This document shows positions 22,694 through 30,312 of a stretch of DNA of 48,606 bases, piece after piece. A model generated the notes under the pieces. That model was not told where the DNA came from. It made no database searches and saw only the letters and a list, made by a program, of their open reading frames with translations. Both the position numbers and the translations under genes were made by a program. The stretch's first letter is position 1, and the number at the start of each line of letters is the position of its first letter. Origin of the DNA: a virus; IMG/VR virus record IMGVR_UViG_3300008107_001187, positions 1 through 48,606 of that record; one strand, written 5' to 3'.

Positions 22694-23570
22694 TGAGCTT
22701 GCTGATCACTGGACCCAGGCTTACCAATAGGGCTTGGCTTTCAAACTTCTCTTTGGGCACAGTACCGGTCAATCCCCAGCGAATTGGCACTCTAGCCATT
22801 ACGCTGGTCAGCAGAGTTTTGAGTGCGTCTGCCTTGGCCATGTGTACTTCGTCTACCATTACACATACCACATCCTCAATAAAGTCCTGTATGGTCACTT
22901 CACCAACACCTGCCTTGGTATTCTTCAGCAGTACATTTAAACTCTGCCAAGTGCAGATGGTATGTGTGCGTCCGTGTTCTTTTCTGTCGCCAAAGTAAAC
23001 GCCCACGTCCAGGCCAAGATTCACATAGTCTTTTTCAGTTTGTGTGACCAAACTCTTGTTGGGCACAATCACAATTGACCGCCCATATGGTTCTATACTG
23101 GCACTTAATGCCGCTGTCATGATTGTCTTGCCTGCACCTGTGGCCACTTCTTGTATGCATTGGGGATTGGTCAAGAAGTTGTTTACAATTTCTACCTGGT
23201 AGTCACGCAACATGATAGGTTGCCCTTCTGCAGGATGACCCTTGGGCCAAGTCTTGTGTGCAAATGTTTGTTCTGTAACTTGAGCAAACTCAAATGTGGT
23301 AGAGTATTCTCTTTGATCGTCCAGCTCAATGTCGTAGTTGTAACGTTCCAAGATGGGCATGATATCTGGTAACAAGTTGGTGTATGTTGATCCACCCAGT
23401 TGGAAGTAACTGACTTTACCATCCCACCGACCCAGCCTCACTGCTGGTAGATATCTTGCATAAGGTACATCATACTTAAACGCATTGACCAGGGCCTTGC
23501 GCACATCCAGATCGATACCCTCTAGTTTGATGTTTACTTCATCTCGAATTTGTATGGTGCATCGTTTCAT
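22629..23570 (-). CDS. uvsW: N-terminal fragment of UvsW recombination helicase (broken gene)
   Basis: The fragment contains the N-terminal substrate-binding part (LGRWDGKVSYFQLGGSTYTN) and the first RecA domain with Q-like motif MLRDYQVEIVNNF, Walker A VATGAGKTIMTAAL, motif Ia IVPNKSLVTQTEKDY, the DExH-type box VMVDEVHMAKA and motif III WGLTGTV. UvsW is the superfamily 2 helicase that remodels recombination and stalled-fork DNA. After NELQQQGVLAQC the frame becomes CWCCRCGY and stops; the rest of the gene continues in another frame. The direct repeat CCAGCAC at 22650-22656 and 22661-22667 (plus strand) marks the junction. Confidence 0.88.
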   Translation of the reverse strand: MKRCTIQIRDEVNIKLEGIDLDVRKALVNAFKYDVPYARYLPAVRLGRWDGKVSYFQLGGSTYTNLLPDIMPILERYNYDIELDDQREYSTTFEFAQVTEQTFAHKTWPKGHPAEGQPIMLRDYQVEIVNNFLTNPQCIQEVATGAGKTIMTAALSASIEPYGRSIVIVPNKSLVTQTEKDYVNLGLDVGVYFGDRKEHGRTHTICTWQSLNVLLKNTKAGVGEVTIQDFIEDVVCVMVDEVHMAKADALKTLLTSVMARVPIRWGLTGTVPKEKFESQALLVSLGPVISKLSANELQQQGVLAQCWCCRCGY

Positions 23571-24441
23571 CTATATAAACTCGAGTGACGAGTTGTCTTT
23601 GTTGTATGTCTTTGATCAATTGGTCGCGTGGAACAGTTTCAATTATCCTTGCAACAGGAAATTGCAATGGCTGTAGTTTGACATGATCAAACTGCGGGTA
23701 TCCTTGATTGACAAAAAAATCATAGTGTTCTTGATAGTATTGTTGCATATTTTGTAGCATAAGGTCTACAACATTTGAGTCAAGTTCAAATAATCTTACC
23801 ACAAAATCAGGATTGTAATAATTGAACGGGCGAAAAGCTTCGTCGCCGATATATGCATCATTGTCTATCACAAGATCAAGCAATGTTTTTCCAATCTCAA
23901 CATAGTTCAAACACACACTTCCAAATGCCGGATTAATTGTACCATACTGATTCATAATCTCTTCAGGCAAAGCAGTATCTTTAGGCACGCCAAACCAGGT
24001 GCAAACAAGTCTTGGTTTTAATTTTCTTGACGCTGATTCGCAGCGATGCACCGCTATGTTTAAATCTGACAAAGCCTTTTTTATAGATTCCGGGGCTCGA
24101 AGCCACCATAAAGTTTTTTGTTGATTTAGCAAGCCATGATAACGTTCAAAAATGTTGTGCAAATAGTTCAAACAATCCTGGTCATACACTGTAGTAAACT
24201 CTCGCTCAATAATTGGCTGATAACCATTGATTATACTAACACATTGTTGAATCATTTTTTCTGCACGAGCAATTTCTTGCTCTCGAGAATCAAATCCGTA
24301 AAAACGGTCAGGATGATCTATTGGATACGGATCCCGCAGGTGCATGCGCTCAAGCCAAAGGTCGGCTAAGGGCGTGTTGTGTATTTCAAAATCTAAGGTA
24401 TAGTCTGCACCTAAGTCTATGTGCAAATATTGTTGGGGCAT
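23539..24441 (-). CDS. Conserved phage protein of unknown function, 300 aa
   Basis: The protein begins MPQQYLHIDLGADYTLDFEI, then WLERMHLRDPYPIDHPDRFY (a Pro/His/Asp-rich block), a long helical middle, and LVCTWFGVPKDTALPEEIMN, FGSVCLNYVEIGKTLLDLVI and GDEAFRPFNYYNPDFVVRLF. I know similar proteins only as conserved unknowns of aquatic phages. It is the first gene of the uvsW unit, with its own sigma70-type promoter, and overlaps the uvsW start by 32 bases. Confidence 0.8.
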   Translation of the reverse strand: MPQQYLHIDLGADYTLDFEIHNTPLADLWLERMHLRDPYPIDHPDRFYGFDSREQEIARAEKMIQQCVSIINGYQPIIEREFTTVYDQDCLNYLHNIFERYHGLLNQQKTLWWLRAPESIKKALSDLNIAVHRCESASRKLKPRLVCTWFGVPKDTALPEEIMNQYGTINPAFGSVCLNYVEIGKTLLDLVIDNDAYIGDEAFRPFNYYNPDFVVRLFELDSNVVDLMLQNMQQYYQEHYDFFVNQGYPQFDHVKLQPLQFPVARIIETVPRDQLIKDIQQRQLVTRVYIDETMHHTNSR

Positions 24442-24447
24442 GATAAC

Positions 24448-24476
24448 AGTATATACTTATCACAGCAAGAAGTCAA
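24448..24476 (-). promoter_or_regulatory. Sigma70-type promoter of the uvsW unit
   Basis: TTGACT (24471-24476), 17 bases, TATACT (24448-24453), seven bases before the ATG at 24441. Its -35 overlaps the T-tract of the terminator of the preceding transcription unit, so the two are packed together. Confidence 0.7.
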
Positions 24477-24506
24477 AAAGACAGGTACCGTTTTACGGGT
24501 ACCTGC
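24473..24506 (-). terminator. Rho-independent terminator after the AAA+ ATPase unit
   Basis: On the minus strand, CAGGTACC-CGTAAAAC-GGTACCTG is a perfect 8-bp stem with an 8-base loop, followed by TCTTTTTGAC. A second possible hairpin lies at 24513-24541 (GCCCGGGC and GCCCGGGA arms). The interval 24442-24584 otherwise holds no gene. Confidence 0.85.
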
Positions 24507-24584
24507 CACAAAGCCCGGGCCGGAGCCAACCAATGCCCGGGATAACCTTGGAGGGTTAATCTTTTGAGTTGACTAAAGTCTTAA

Positions 24585-24701
24585 TCACGCTCCGTAGTAT
24601 TCCAGGCACTTCACAGTGAAGCCTGCTTCACGCTGTTCATCTGCTTCGTACTCGGTATCCACTGAGTACAAATACAAGTCTCCATCCCATATTTCATACA
24701 T
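24585..24701 (-). CDS. Small acidic protein, 38 aa
   Basis: The frame reads MYEIWDGDLYLYSVDTEYEA, then DEQREAGFTVKCLEYYGA. The ATG lies one base past the stop of the AAA+ ATPase gene, and the gene is followed by the terminator at 24473-24506, so it fits as the last gene of that unit. Many Tyr, Asp and Glu residues make it strongly acidic. The function is unknown; small acidic early proteins in T4-like phages often bind host enzymes, which is inference only. Confidence 0.6.
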   Translation of the reverse strand: MYEIWDGDLYLYSVDTEYEADEQREAGFTVKCLEYYGA

Positions 24702-24702
24702 G

Positions 24703-25731
24703 TTAGGCTCCTGCGGGTTTCATAACAGTGGTCTCTGCCAGGCGCTTCCAGTTCAACACTGACATCTTACGCAAGTCTGCAATCTTGAGAGCCATACGCA
24801 GGCTCATCTCACGCAGACGATTTTTATTCTCGTCCATGAAGGCAATGATCTCGTCTTGCACACACTCGTCAAAGTCGTAGTCTGCAAACAACACACCGTC
24901 CTTGGCAATCTGCTTGATACGCAGGACCTTGTCACGCATGGTGTCCAAGGTCAAGTCCAAGTAGTGGCATCGGCTTTGCAATGCATCCAAGTGGTCCCGC
25001 AATTTCTGCGAACGCATGGTGTCAAACTTCAAGTTGGTAATAAAAATTACCGAACCCTTGAACTCAAAACTGTCTGGAATACCTTCGCTCCGCAGAATGC
25101 GACTGTCTGACAACCAGGAAATCTTACGCTTCTTGCCGGAGTCCAGGGCACCCTTCAGCAAGTTCAGTGCAACGTCATCCAACAAGATAGAGTCGCAGTC
25201 ATCAAACACCAACACACAATTGGGATCTGAATACTTGTACAGGGTTTGGTACAGGCCAATGGGACTGGCTGAGCCTTTCACAACCTCAGCCTTAAGGCGT
25301 TTGCTGGCCAGTTTGTCAAACAAACAGGCCTTGTCAATCTCTTGCTCAACACCATAACTCTTGCCCACGCCAGGAGGACCGCTCACAATCATTGCACGGA
25401 TGTCGCCGCTCACACAAGCCTTGGTCATCTCATGCAGGATGTCAAAACGCTCACGAATACGATCCATGGCTTGCTCGTCTGTCTCTGCCACCACAGTGGG
25501 CTTGAACTTTACAGTGTTTTCTTTCACATGTTCTCCTGAAGTATACTCAATATCTGAAATGCCGTCTACTTTGATGCGGATGGCAGCAGGGCAGTTGGGA
25601 AAGGTACCATCATTTTCTACGGTGACATAGCCACCTTTGGCACCAGTTTGGAATCCACTCACCAAAGTAAACACTTGGTTTTGAATGGCCTTGTTGCGGT
25701 AAACGCCGCGAACGATACGAATTGCACTCAT
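24703..25731 (-). CDS. AAA+ family ATPase
   Basis: I chose the ATG at 25731 (MSAIRIVRGVYRNKAIQNQV, 342 residues) because AAGGAG lies six bases upstream; a longer frame reaches 25794 through the promoter. The ATPase core has Walker A IVSGPPGVGKSYGVE (residues 116-128), Walker B VLVFDDCDSILLDD, sensor 1 GSVIFITNLKFD and an arginine-rich SQKLRDHLDALQSRCHYLDL region. The N-terminal ~85 residues (FTLVSGFQTGAKGGYVTVEN) form a beta-rich domain of unknown role. AAA+ proteins of this type occur in T4-like phages without known substrate. Expression is early-type, from the promoter at 25777. Confidence 0.85.
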   Translation of the reverse strand: MSAIRIVRGVYRNKAIQNQVFTLVSGFQTGAKGGYVTVENDGTFPNCPAAIRIKVDGISDIEYTSGEHVKENTVKFKPTVVAETDEQAMDRIRERFDILHEMTKACVSGDIRAMIVSGPPGVGKSYGVEQEIDKACLFDKLASKRLKAEVVKGSASPIGLYQTLYKYSDPNCVLVFDDCDSILLDDVALNLLKGALDSGKKRKISWLSDSRILRSEGIPDSFEFKGSVIFITNLKFDTMRSQKLRDHLDALQSRCHYLDLTLDTMRDKVLRIKQIAKDGVLFADYDFDECVQDEIIAFMDENKNRLREMSLRMALKIADLRKMSVLNWKRLAETTVMKPAGA

Positions 25732-25776
25732 GGTTGGCTCCTTGGTGTGCGGTTGAACTTTGCTGTCTATGTGTGT

Positions 25777-25805
25777 ATTATAGCAAATTGGCAATTATTG
25801 GTCAA
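25777..25805 (-). promoter_or_regulatory. Sigma70-type promoter of the AAA+ ATPase gene
   Basis: TTGACC (25800-25805), 17 bases, TATAAT (25777-25782) with TGC directly before the -10. It lies 46 bases before the ATG at 25731. It belongs to a set of three very similar promoters in this module (also 26051 and 26520). Confidence 0.85.
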
Positions 25806-26026
25806 CCTTTAGAATTCATTTTATCTAAAATTTCTTGCGACCGCAATCGACCTAGTACTATAGTATACATTAAGTATACCAGTCCCCCAATAGCAATAGT
25901 GGCCAGGGCCGGTGCAATCATCTCTGGAGGTGTATACTTTAGTATTAACTGAACTGCCACTGCTATCAGGGCAACATAACCTAAAATAACTACTGTTTTG
26001 ACTGCGGCTCGAACACGAATATCCAT
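25802..26026 (-). CDS. Small membrane protein with two transmembrane segments, 74 aa
   Basis: I chose the ATG at 26026 (MDIRVRAAVKTVVILGYVAL) preceded by AAAGGT; a longer frame to 26068 would contain promoter sequence. Hydrophobic segments lie at about 9-29 (TVVILGYVALIAVAVQLIL) and 38-57 (IAPALATIAIGGLVYLMYTI), followed by a basic C-terminus. It would sit in the host inner membrane. No family is recognised; a superinfection-exclusion or holin-like role cannot be separated from sequence. It has its own early-type promoter, and the next promoter's -35 overlaps its stop. Confidence 0.7.
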   Translation of the reverse strand: MDIRVRAAVKTVVILGYVALIAVAVQLILKYTPPEMIAPALATIAIGGLVYLMYTIVLGRLRSQEILDKMNSKG

Positions 26027-26050
26027 ATCTACCTTTCTTTGTATGCCACT

Positions 26051-26079
26051 ATTGTAGCAGATAGCCATTTATTGGTCAA
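26051..26079 (-). promoter_or_regulatory. Sigma70-type promoter of the small membrane protein gene
   Basis: TTGACC (26074-26079), 17 bases, TACAAT (26051-26056), with TGC before the -10. It stands 25 bases before the ATG at 26026, in the gap left by the GGCT-like gene. A weak CCCGC/GCGGG hairpin (26083-26099) lies just upstream and may end the previous transcript. Confidence 0.8.
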
Positions 26080-26098
26080 GTCCCGCTAATTTGGCGGG

Positions 26099-26512
26099 TT
26101 ATGTAATACTATCGTATACACAATTAAACACCTGATCTGCGGGCACACCATGTTGCTCGTAGCCCTGTACCACCATGTCAAAATAGCTTTGGTTAGGCAG
26201 ACTGCTATCGTTGCCGGGTTGCATAAAGTAACACTCTGCAACAACCACTCCGTTTCGGTGTTCTACTGCAAATTGCCCACGGTTGTAGTACCAAGGAAAG
26301 CCTTCTAGGGTATCCAGGCTGTTCAAGTGAAACTGATCAATGCGCCACAGCACACCATCTACATAGGAACCTAATACAGGCACCACATCAGCGTGAATGG
26401 CAAAGCGGAAGGCATGGTCAATCAGGCGTGCGTGGCCTAGGCTCAGTGCGCCCGGACAGCGTTGAGCCATGCCCTCACGATTGGTATTCATTCCATAAGC
26501 AAAATATAACAT
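26099..26512 (-). CDS. Gamma-glutamylcyclotransferase-like (AIG2/GGCT fold) protein
   Basis: The start MLYFAYGMNTNREGMAQRCP has the YGxN substrate-loop motif of the GGCT-like fold. VPVLGSYVDGVLWRIDQ matches the conserved beta segment, and LDTLEGFPWYYNRGQFAVEH carries the catalytic Glu70. Members cleave gamma-glutamyl amines or glutathione-derived substrates; in phages the substrate is unknown. At 137 residues it is a full-length domain. Expression comes from a near-perfect sigma70 promoter seven bases upstream, placing it in the early module with the membrane protein and AAA+ ATPase. Confidence 0.85.
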   Translation of the reverse strand: MLYFAYGMNTNREGMAQRCPGALSLGHARLIDHAFRFAIHADVVPVLGSYVDGVLWRIDQFHLNSLDTLEGFPWYYNRGQFAVEHRNGVVVAECYFMQPGNDSSLPNQSYFDMVVQGYEQHGVPADQVFNCVYDSIT

Positions 26513-26519
26513 AGCCTAA

Positions 26520-26548
26520 ATTATAGCAAACTTTGATTAATTTGTCAA
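26520..26548 (-). promoter_or_regulatory. Consensus sigma70 promoter of the GGCT-like gene
   Basis: TTGACA (26543-26548), exactly 17 bases, TATAAT (26520-26525), with TGC before the -10: every hexamer base is consensus. The -10 lies seven bases from the ATG at 26512, so the leader would be almost absent. Confidence 0.85.
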
Positions 26549-26621
26549 CTCATACAAAAGTACTACATAAATGTATGGAAATTAATGGTGGCGCAATCTT
26601 AAAGGCGACCTGCGAAGCTAC

Positions 26622-27149
26622 TTGCCAGAGTCTGGTGATCATGCCAACCACACAGCCAGAATGTGTTTGGGACTGCGTGGTGTTAGTCAGTTGGGGTACA
26701 CTCTACCATTAACTGCTGACATGGATAACTTTTTTCCGGCCAGTGCAACCAAACACTGGAGGTATGGTTGGTTGTTGCAAGAAATGTTGCATGGTAGTTG
26801 TTGGGCTGAAAAAATCAATGATGAATATGTATGGGCCAGGCCTAGAATTGTTGCTTGGCCATGGCGTGCTAAAATGGCGCCAGGGTGGCGCATGATGGTA
26901 AATGATTATCCATTGGCCTGGAGCAGAGACTGGCATAATTTTTCAGGTTATGTCGAAGCCAGTCACTCATCAAGTTTATGGGGGTGGGAAGAAGAAATGG
27001 ATCCCAACTACAATTACTACAACTTAGAGACTGTGTTGATCATGCGTAACTGTGAAATGAAAATTCCTACAGATACTGCGGTGTGTAGTTTTGTTCCGGT
27101 TTACGAGCCTGGATACACTCCCAAACAAAGTCGAGGTTATCCTTTTTAA
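26622..27149 (+). CDS. Conserved phage protein of unknown function, Trp-rich, plus strand
   Basis: The protein contains LGYTLPLTADMDNFFPASAT, EYVWARPRIVAWPWRAKMAP, GWRMMVNDYPLAWSRDWHNF and SGYVEASHSSSLWGWEEEMD, a pattern known to me only from unknown proteins of aquatic phages. The listed start is TTG at 26622. The frame stays open upstream (WWRNLKGDLRSYLPE) back to a TAA at 26583 with no ATG, so it either uses a non-AUG start or has lost its 5' end. It faces the GGCT gene divergently and ends two bases before the stop of the next minus-strand gene. Confidence 0.65.
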   Translation: MPESGDHANHTARMCLGLRGVSQLGYTLPLTADMDNFFPASATKHWRYGWLLQEMLHGSCWAEKINDEYVWARPRIVAWPWRAKMAPGWRMMVNDYPLAWSRDWHNFSGYVEASHSSSLWGWEEEMDPNYNYYNLETVLIMRNCEMKIPTDTAVCSFVPVYEPGYTPKQSRGYPF

Positions 27150-27151
27150 AA

Positions 27152-27604
27152 TTAAGCTGATGTTGGGTCAAAAGGTAAAGAACTCAAATCAGCATCAAAT
27201 GTTACTGTTTGTCCATCCAAGATAGCTAGGCTTCCGGTGCCCATAGTACCGCCACCGCCTACATGACCTGTTATATCATATGGGCCAAGTTCACCGTCCC
27301 ATAATGGATTGCTTACAATCTGAAAATTACCAGGTTCGTACCCGCATATCAGTAGGTCATTATTGGTGACTGCTATGGTAAATTTTAGCAAGGTACCAAA
27401 ATCCTTTGTTGGAAGATCTACAACAACATCTACACTGTCATCAGTGGTGGATCCAGCCACCCAATTCAGTGTTGGAGGCACTGTTTTCTGGTACGTTGAC
27501 ACATGCTCGAACGCTGGGTTTTCTACGGTGATTGTTATTTCAGCTGGTCGTAAATTTGAAATTTTTGAAGTTTTTCGTGCATGACATTTGAACGTTAGTT
27601 CCAT
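27152..27604 (-). CDS. Putative structural/beta-rich protein, 150 aa
   Basis: The sequence MELTFKCHARKTSKISNLRP, then AEITITVENPAFEHVSTYQK, VDVVVDLPTKDFGTLLKFTI and a Gly-rich stretch (GHVGGGGTMGTGSLAILDGQ) is all-beta in appearance, like a small fibre or decoration protein. A late-type AATAAATA and a TAGGAGA ribosome site precede it, consistent with a virion protein. No family is recognised. It is convergent with the plus-strand gene that ends at 27149. Confidence 0.7.
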   Translation of the reverse strand: MELTFKCHARKTSKISNLRPAEITITVENPAFEHVSTYQKTVPPTLNWVAGSTTDDSVDVVVDLPTKDFGTLLKFTIAVTNNDLLICGYEPGNFQIVSNPLWDGELGPYDITGHVGGGGTMGTGSLAILDGQTVTFDADLSSLPFDPTSA

Positions 27605-27614
27605 TTATTTTCTC

Positions 27615-28733
27615 CTACTGTCGTTTATTTATTTTGTTAATCCAATCAACAAGTACCTGTTTGTTGTGTTGGCAGATAACTTGGGAACCTTGATACAATT
27701 TGAGTTTTTGCGCCGTTGACAGTAGGGCCACACTTTTAATTGTGGAAAACATGGCACTAAACCGTTCTGGGCCGCTTAGATTGTCATAACCTTCATCCCA
27801 AAGTGTGTTAAACGTTTGGAATCCAAGATTTTGCATGCCTTTAAGAAATCCTGGGGCAGCATACACAAACTGAGGTTTTTCAGCTACCAGAGTGCGCACA
27901 GTTTTTTCGCTAGGCGTAAAGGTAAATCCTTCAGTCATGGTTTCAAAAGTTATTTCAAACAGATACTGATTTCTAAAACTCAACACACTATCAATCAATG
28001 TTGCATTGCGATTTTCACCAACAACATTTTTAATATACTGATCTCCTACACATACACCATCAACGCTGTTTATTGGCGGGTGTTTCATCCAATCAAGCAC
28101 AGCATCTAGATCTGGCACAATATCTGGTTGTTTCCAACGACCTATGTGATCATAGTATCGTTCAAGTCGCAGCCAGTTTGGACGATGAGCAGGTGCTGTT
28201 TCTTGCATGAGGCTCACTATGCAATCATTTTTTGTTTCAGGCATGTGAGTCAAGTGCCATAGGCCTAACATTCTTACAGTGGTTTTACGACCCACAAATA
28301 ATGCCCAAGTTTTTAAATTCTCAAGATCCAATTCTGCTGATGGCACAAGGTACTCTTGAGCACGATATATTTCATCAGTGATTTCACTGAAACCATTGTA
28401 AAACAAGTTGACCCAAGGATGATCTTGTGTCATGTTGTTTGGAGTAAACACAAATATCTTTGAGTCGTCTCGTCCTTGTTGCGCAATCAATTGTTCAATA
28501 CAGTTTCTTAGTCCGCTGGCAGAAAAACTCAATCCTTCAAATCTAACATGCACTACCACATAGTGATCCAATGGTACTTCTACAAAATTTTTAACAAATT
28601 CATACTGGCTTTCCCAGTAGTCTGAGCCCACATGCACATATACAACTGACAGTGGCAGTTGATTGTTGTCCGGCAACTGCAAGTACCGGTTGATCAATCT
28701 ATTCATTTGAAAGTGGTTGAAATCTTCAGTCAT
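27615..28733 (-). CDS. Glycosyltransferase-like phage protein (SEK/WDE-motif family), 372 aa
   Basis: Near the C-terminus the protein has SEKTVRTLVAEKPQFVYAAP, GFLKGMQNLGFQTFNTLWDE and GYDNLSGPERF. The gene at 45374-46366 carries the equivalent VSEKIFKPMAYYHPFIVFGS, REGFETFGNLWDESYDN. The two are paralogues. The SEK-plus-helix arrangement resembles the C-terminal donor-binding part of some GT-B enzymes, so a role in glycan assembly is inferred. The N-terminal half (YVHVGSDYWESQYEFVKNFV, FVFTPNNMTQDHPW) is unassigned. It overlaps the radical SAM gene upstream by four bases. Confidence 0.65.
   Translation of the reverse strand: MTEDFNHFQMNRLINRYLQLPDNNQLPLSVVYVHVGSDYWESQYEFVKNFVEVPLDHYVVVHVRFEGLSFSASGLRNCIEQLIAQQGRDDSKIFVFTPNNMTQDHPWVNLFYNGFSEITDEIYRAQEYLVPSAELDLENLKTWALFVGRKTTVRMLGLWHLTHMPETKNDCIVSLMQETAPAHRPNWLRLERYYDHIGRWKQPDIVPDLDAVLDWMKHPPINSVDGVCVGDQYIKNVVGENRNATLIDSVLSFRNQYLFEITFETMTEGFTFTPSEKTVRTLVAEKPQFVYAAPGFLKGMQNLGFQTFNTLWDEGYDNLSGPERFSAMFSTIKSVALLSTAQKLKLYQGSQVICQHNKQVLVDWINKINKRQ
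27626..27633 (-). promoter_or_regulatory. Late-promoter-like element AATAAATA
   Basis: AATAAATA on the minus strand, 22 bases before the ATG at 27604, with TAGGAGA in the leader. It is the same octamer as the plus-strand late element at 11498 and lies in the last codons of the gene 27615-28733. Confidence 0.6.
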
Positions 28734-29575
28734 CTAAATTTTACCAATCGTGAATGTGGCACATAGCAATCATCTTGACTGGTAGGGCATTGTCGACAGA
28801 TCATGTGTGGTTGGCCAAAGTTATCAGCAAACTGTTGAATATCTTCTGCACTGCTTTCTAATCCCACACTGCCGTTTGTGTTGTTGTCAAAATATTGATC
28901 CCATTGGTCTTTGTTGGGAGAATCATAGCGAGCCAGCGCATCTGGCAACAGCGCACTGGTACTGCATTTGTATATTCTTCCGTGGTACAGCAAAGGGCAA
29001 GTGGTTTGATGGCAATTGGCAAAAGCTGCTGAGGGATTGGAATTCCAAGGATGTGCAGTTTCGTATGTGCCACGAAATGTTTGTGTGAAAATTTCTGGTC
29101 GGTTGATTTGAAATCGCAAACCTGTTTTGGTACGCCACCGATCTATGCCGTATTCATGCACTGGTTGCCAATCATACGCAGACCACACTCGTTGAATGCT
29201 GGTTTCAAGTTCAGGATGATCTACATGTGCTGTGATTTTTAGTGTGGCATTACCATCTTGATACAACCAATCAACCACATCCCAGTGTTTGTGCAACAAC
29301 AACCCATTGGTAGGAAAACGTATCTTGCTGTTGGGGAACATAGATCTCACGTCCCGAAGCAACTGCATGATGTCAGGATATATCAACGGTTCGCCACCCA
29401 TGGGTCCTATGTCTTCAATATCAAACTTTTGTTGCCATTGTTCCAGCCAGGATCGAATTTCAGACCAAGGTGTGTATCCGCGACTGGGTATGTCACTGTA
29501 TGTACTACACCCTTGGCACACAAGGTTGCAAACTGAACTCAACATGAGTTCTAAAAATGGTAGTTGAGGTTTCAT
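28730..29575 (-). CDS. Radical SAM enzyme
   Basis: I placed the start at ATG 29575 (MKPQLPFLELMLSSVCNLVC) because it overlaps the preceding stop as ATGA. Cys16-x3-Cys20-x2-Cys23 (SVCNLVCQGCST) binds the 4Fe-4S cluster; GPMGGEPLIYPD is the GGE SAM-binding motif. Further Cys residues near the C-terminus (CHQTTCPLLYHGRIYKC; CRQCPTSQDDC) resemble a SPASM/auxiliary-cluster region. Substrate unknown. It is embedded between two glycosyltransferase genes with overlaps on both sides, so modification of a sugar or of a phage surface component is the most natural inference. Confidence 0.85.
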   Translation of the reverse strand: MKPQLPFLELMLSSVCNLVCQGCSTYSDIPSRGYTPWSEIRSWLEQWQQKFDIEDIGPMGGEPLIYPDIMQLLRDVRSMFPNSKIRFPTNGLLLHKHWDVVDWLYQDGNATLKITAHVDHPELETSIQRVWSAYDWQPVHEYGIDRWRTKTGLRFQINRPEIFTQTFRGTYETAHPWNSNPSAAFANCHQTTCPLLYHGRIYKCSTSALLPDALARYDSPNKDQWDQYFDNNTNGSVGLESSAEDIQQFADNFGQPHMICRQCPTSQDDCYVPHSRLVKFR

Positions 29576-30312
29576 TTCCAAAAATTTTCTATTACGGGAT
29601 CTTGAATTTGATGTGGTTTGGGCTGGCCGTGAAACACCAATGCACATGCGTCTGGATCAATGTGTGTGCCAGCCCCTGGAGTGTTTTGTTTTCTCAATTG
29701 AAAATTCATGCCTCCGTCCCAGGCTTGCCAGCGCCAGCTTTGAAAACGTTTTACATCAAAATATCTTTTTTTGTTGTGATCAATAGTGGCATTTATAAAG
29801 TCTTGATCACCCTGCCAGCGCCGAATCACAGCATCATGCCCTTGCCGATTGAACTCGTCCCAAACCCAAGAAAATTTTGAAACATTCCACCACATCACGC
29901 TGCTGTTCATATTGTTCCATGAAGGACGCTGTAGGTATCTAAAGTCTTTGAGAGTCCAGAAGTAATCAGTATGCAGTTGGGTTATCCAGGTTAGGTCTGC
30001 AACAATCACACAGTCCAAATCAAAGTACAAAAAATCATCCAGATGGTGCGCAGGATTAAACATCTGTATCTTGTACCACCAAGACTTTTTGGGCCCAGCA
30101 ATTCCTGGCCAATCTTCCAGTACATGTTTTACCATATGTGGCGGCACTGACCTATCATGCTCTGTGAACACATGTAGCCTTGCGCCGCCAGGCAGCCAAC
30201 GATTTAGCATGTTATGCAATCGTTCAACGTAAATCCAATCGTAGCCCGAGCTGTGTATCACACAGGCGCAATCAGTCACTTGATCAGTGCGGGTTCTATT
30301 CTTTTTAGCCAT
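29572..30312 (-). CDS. Glycosyltransferase, GT-A type with DxD motif
   Basis: The 246-residue protein has FLYFDLDCVIVADL, the DxD metal/nucleotide-sugar motif of GT-A enzymes, after SWWYKIQMFNP. YVERLHNMLNRWLPGGARLH precedes it, and SVMWWNV, GDQDFINATIDHNKKRYFDV and ALVFHGQPKPH follow, as in GT8-like phage glycosyltransferases. It would add a sugar to a host or phage glycan, or to DNA; the acceptor is unknown. It overlaps the GT-B-like gene upstream by 37 bases and the radical SAM gene by four. Confidence 0.8.
   Translation of the reverse strand: MAKKNRTRTDQVTDCACVIHSSGYDWIYVERLHNMLNRWLPGGARLHVFTEHDRSVPPHMVKHVLEDWPGIAGPKKSWWYKIQMFNPAHHLDDFLYFDLDCVIVADLTWITQLHTDYFWTLKDFRYLQRPSWNNMNSSVMWWNVSKFSWVWDEFNRQGHDAVIRRWQGDQDFINATIDHNKKRYFDVKRFQSWRWQAWDGGMNFQLRKQNTPGAGTHIDPDACALVFHGQPKPHQIQDPVIENFWK

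Noticed and set aside
26083-26099. CCCGC/GCGGG hairpin as a terminator
   Set aside because: The stem is only five base pairs and no T-tract follows on either strand; mentioned only with the neighbouring promoter.
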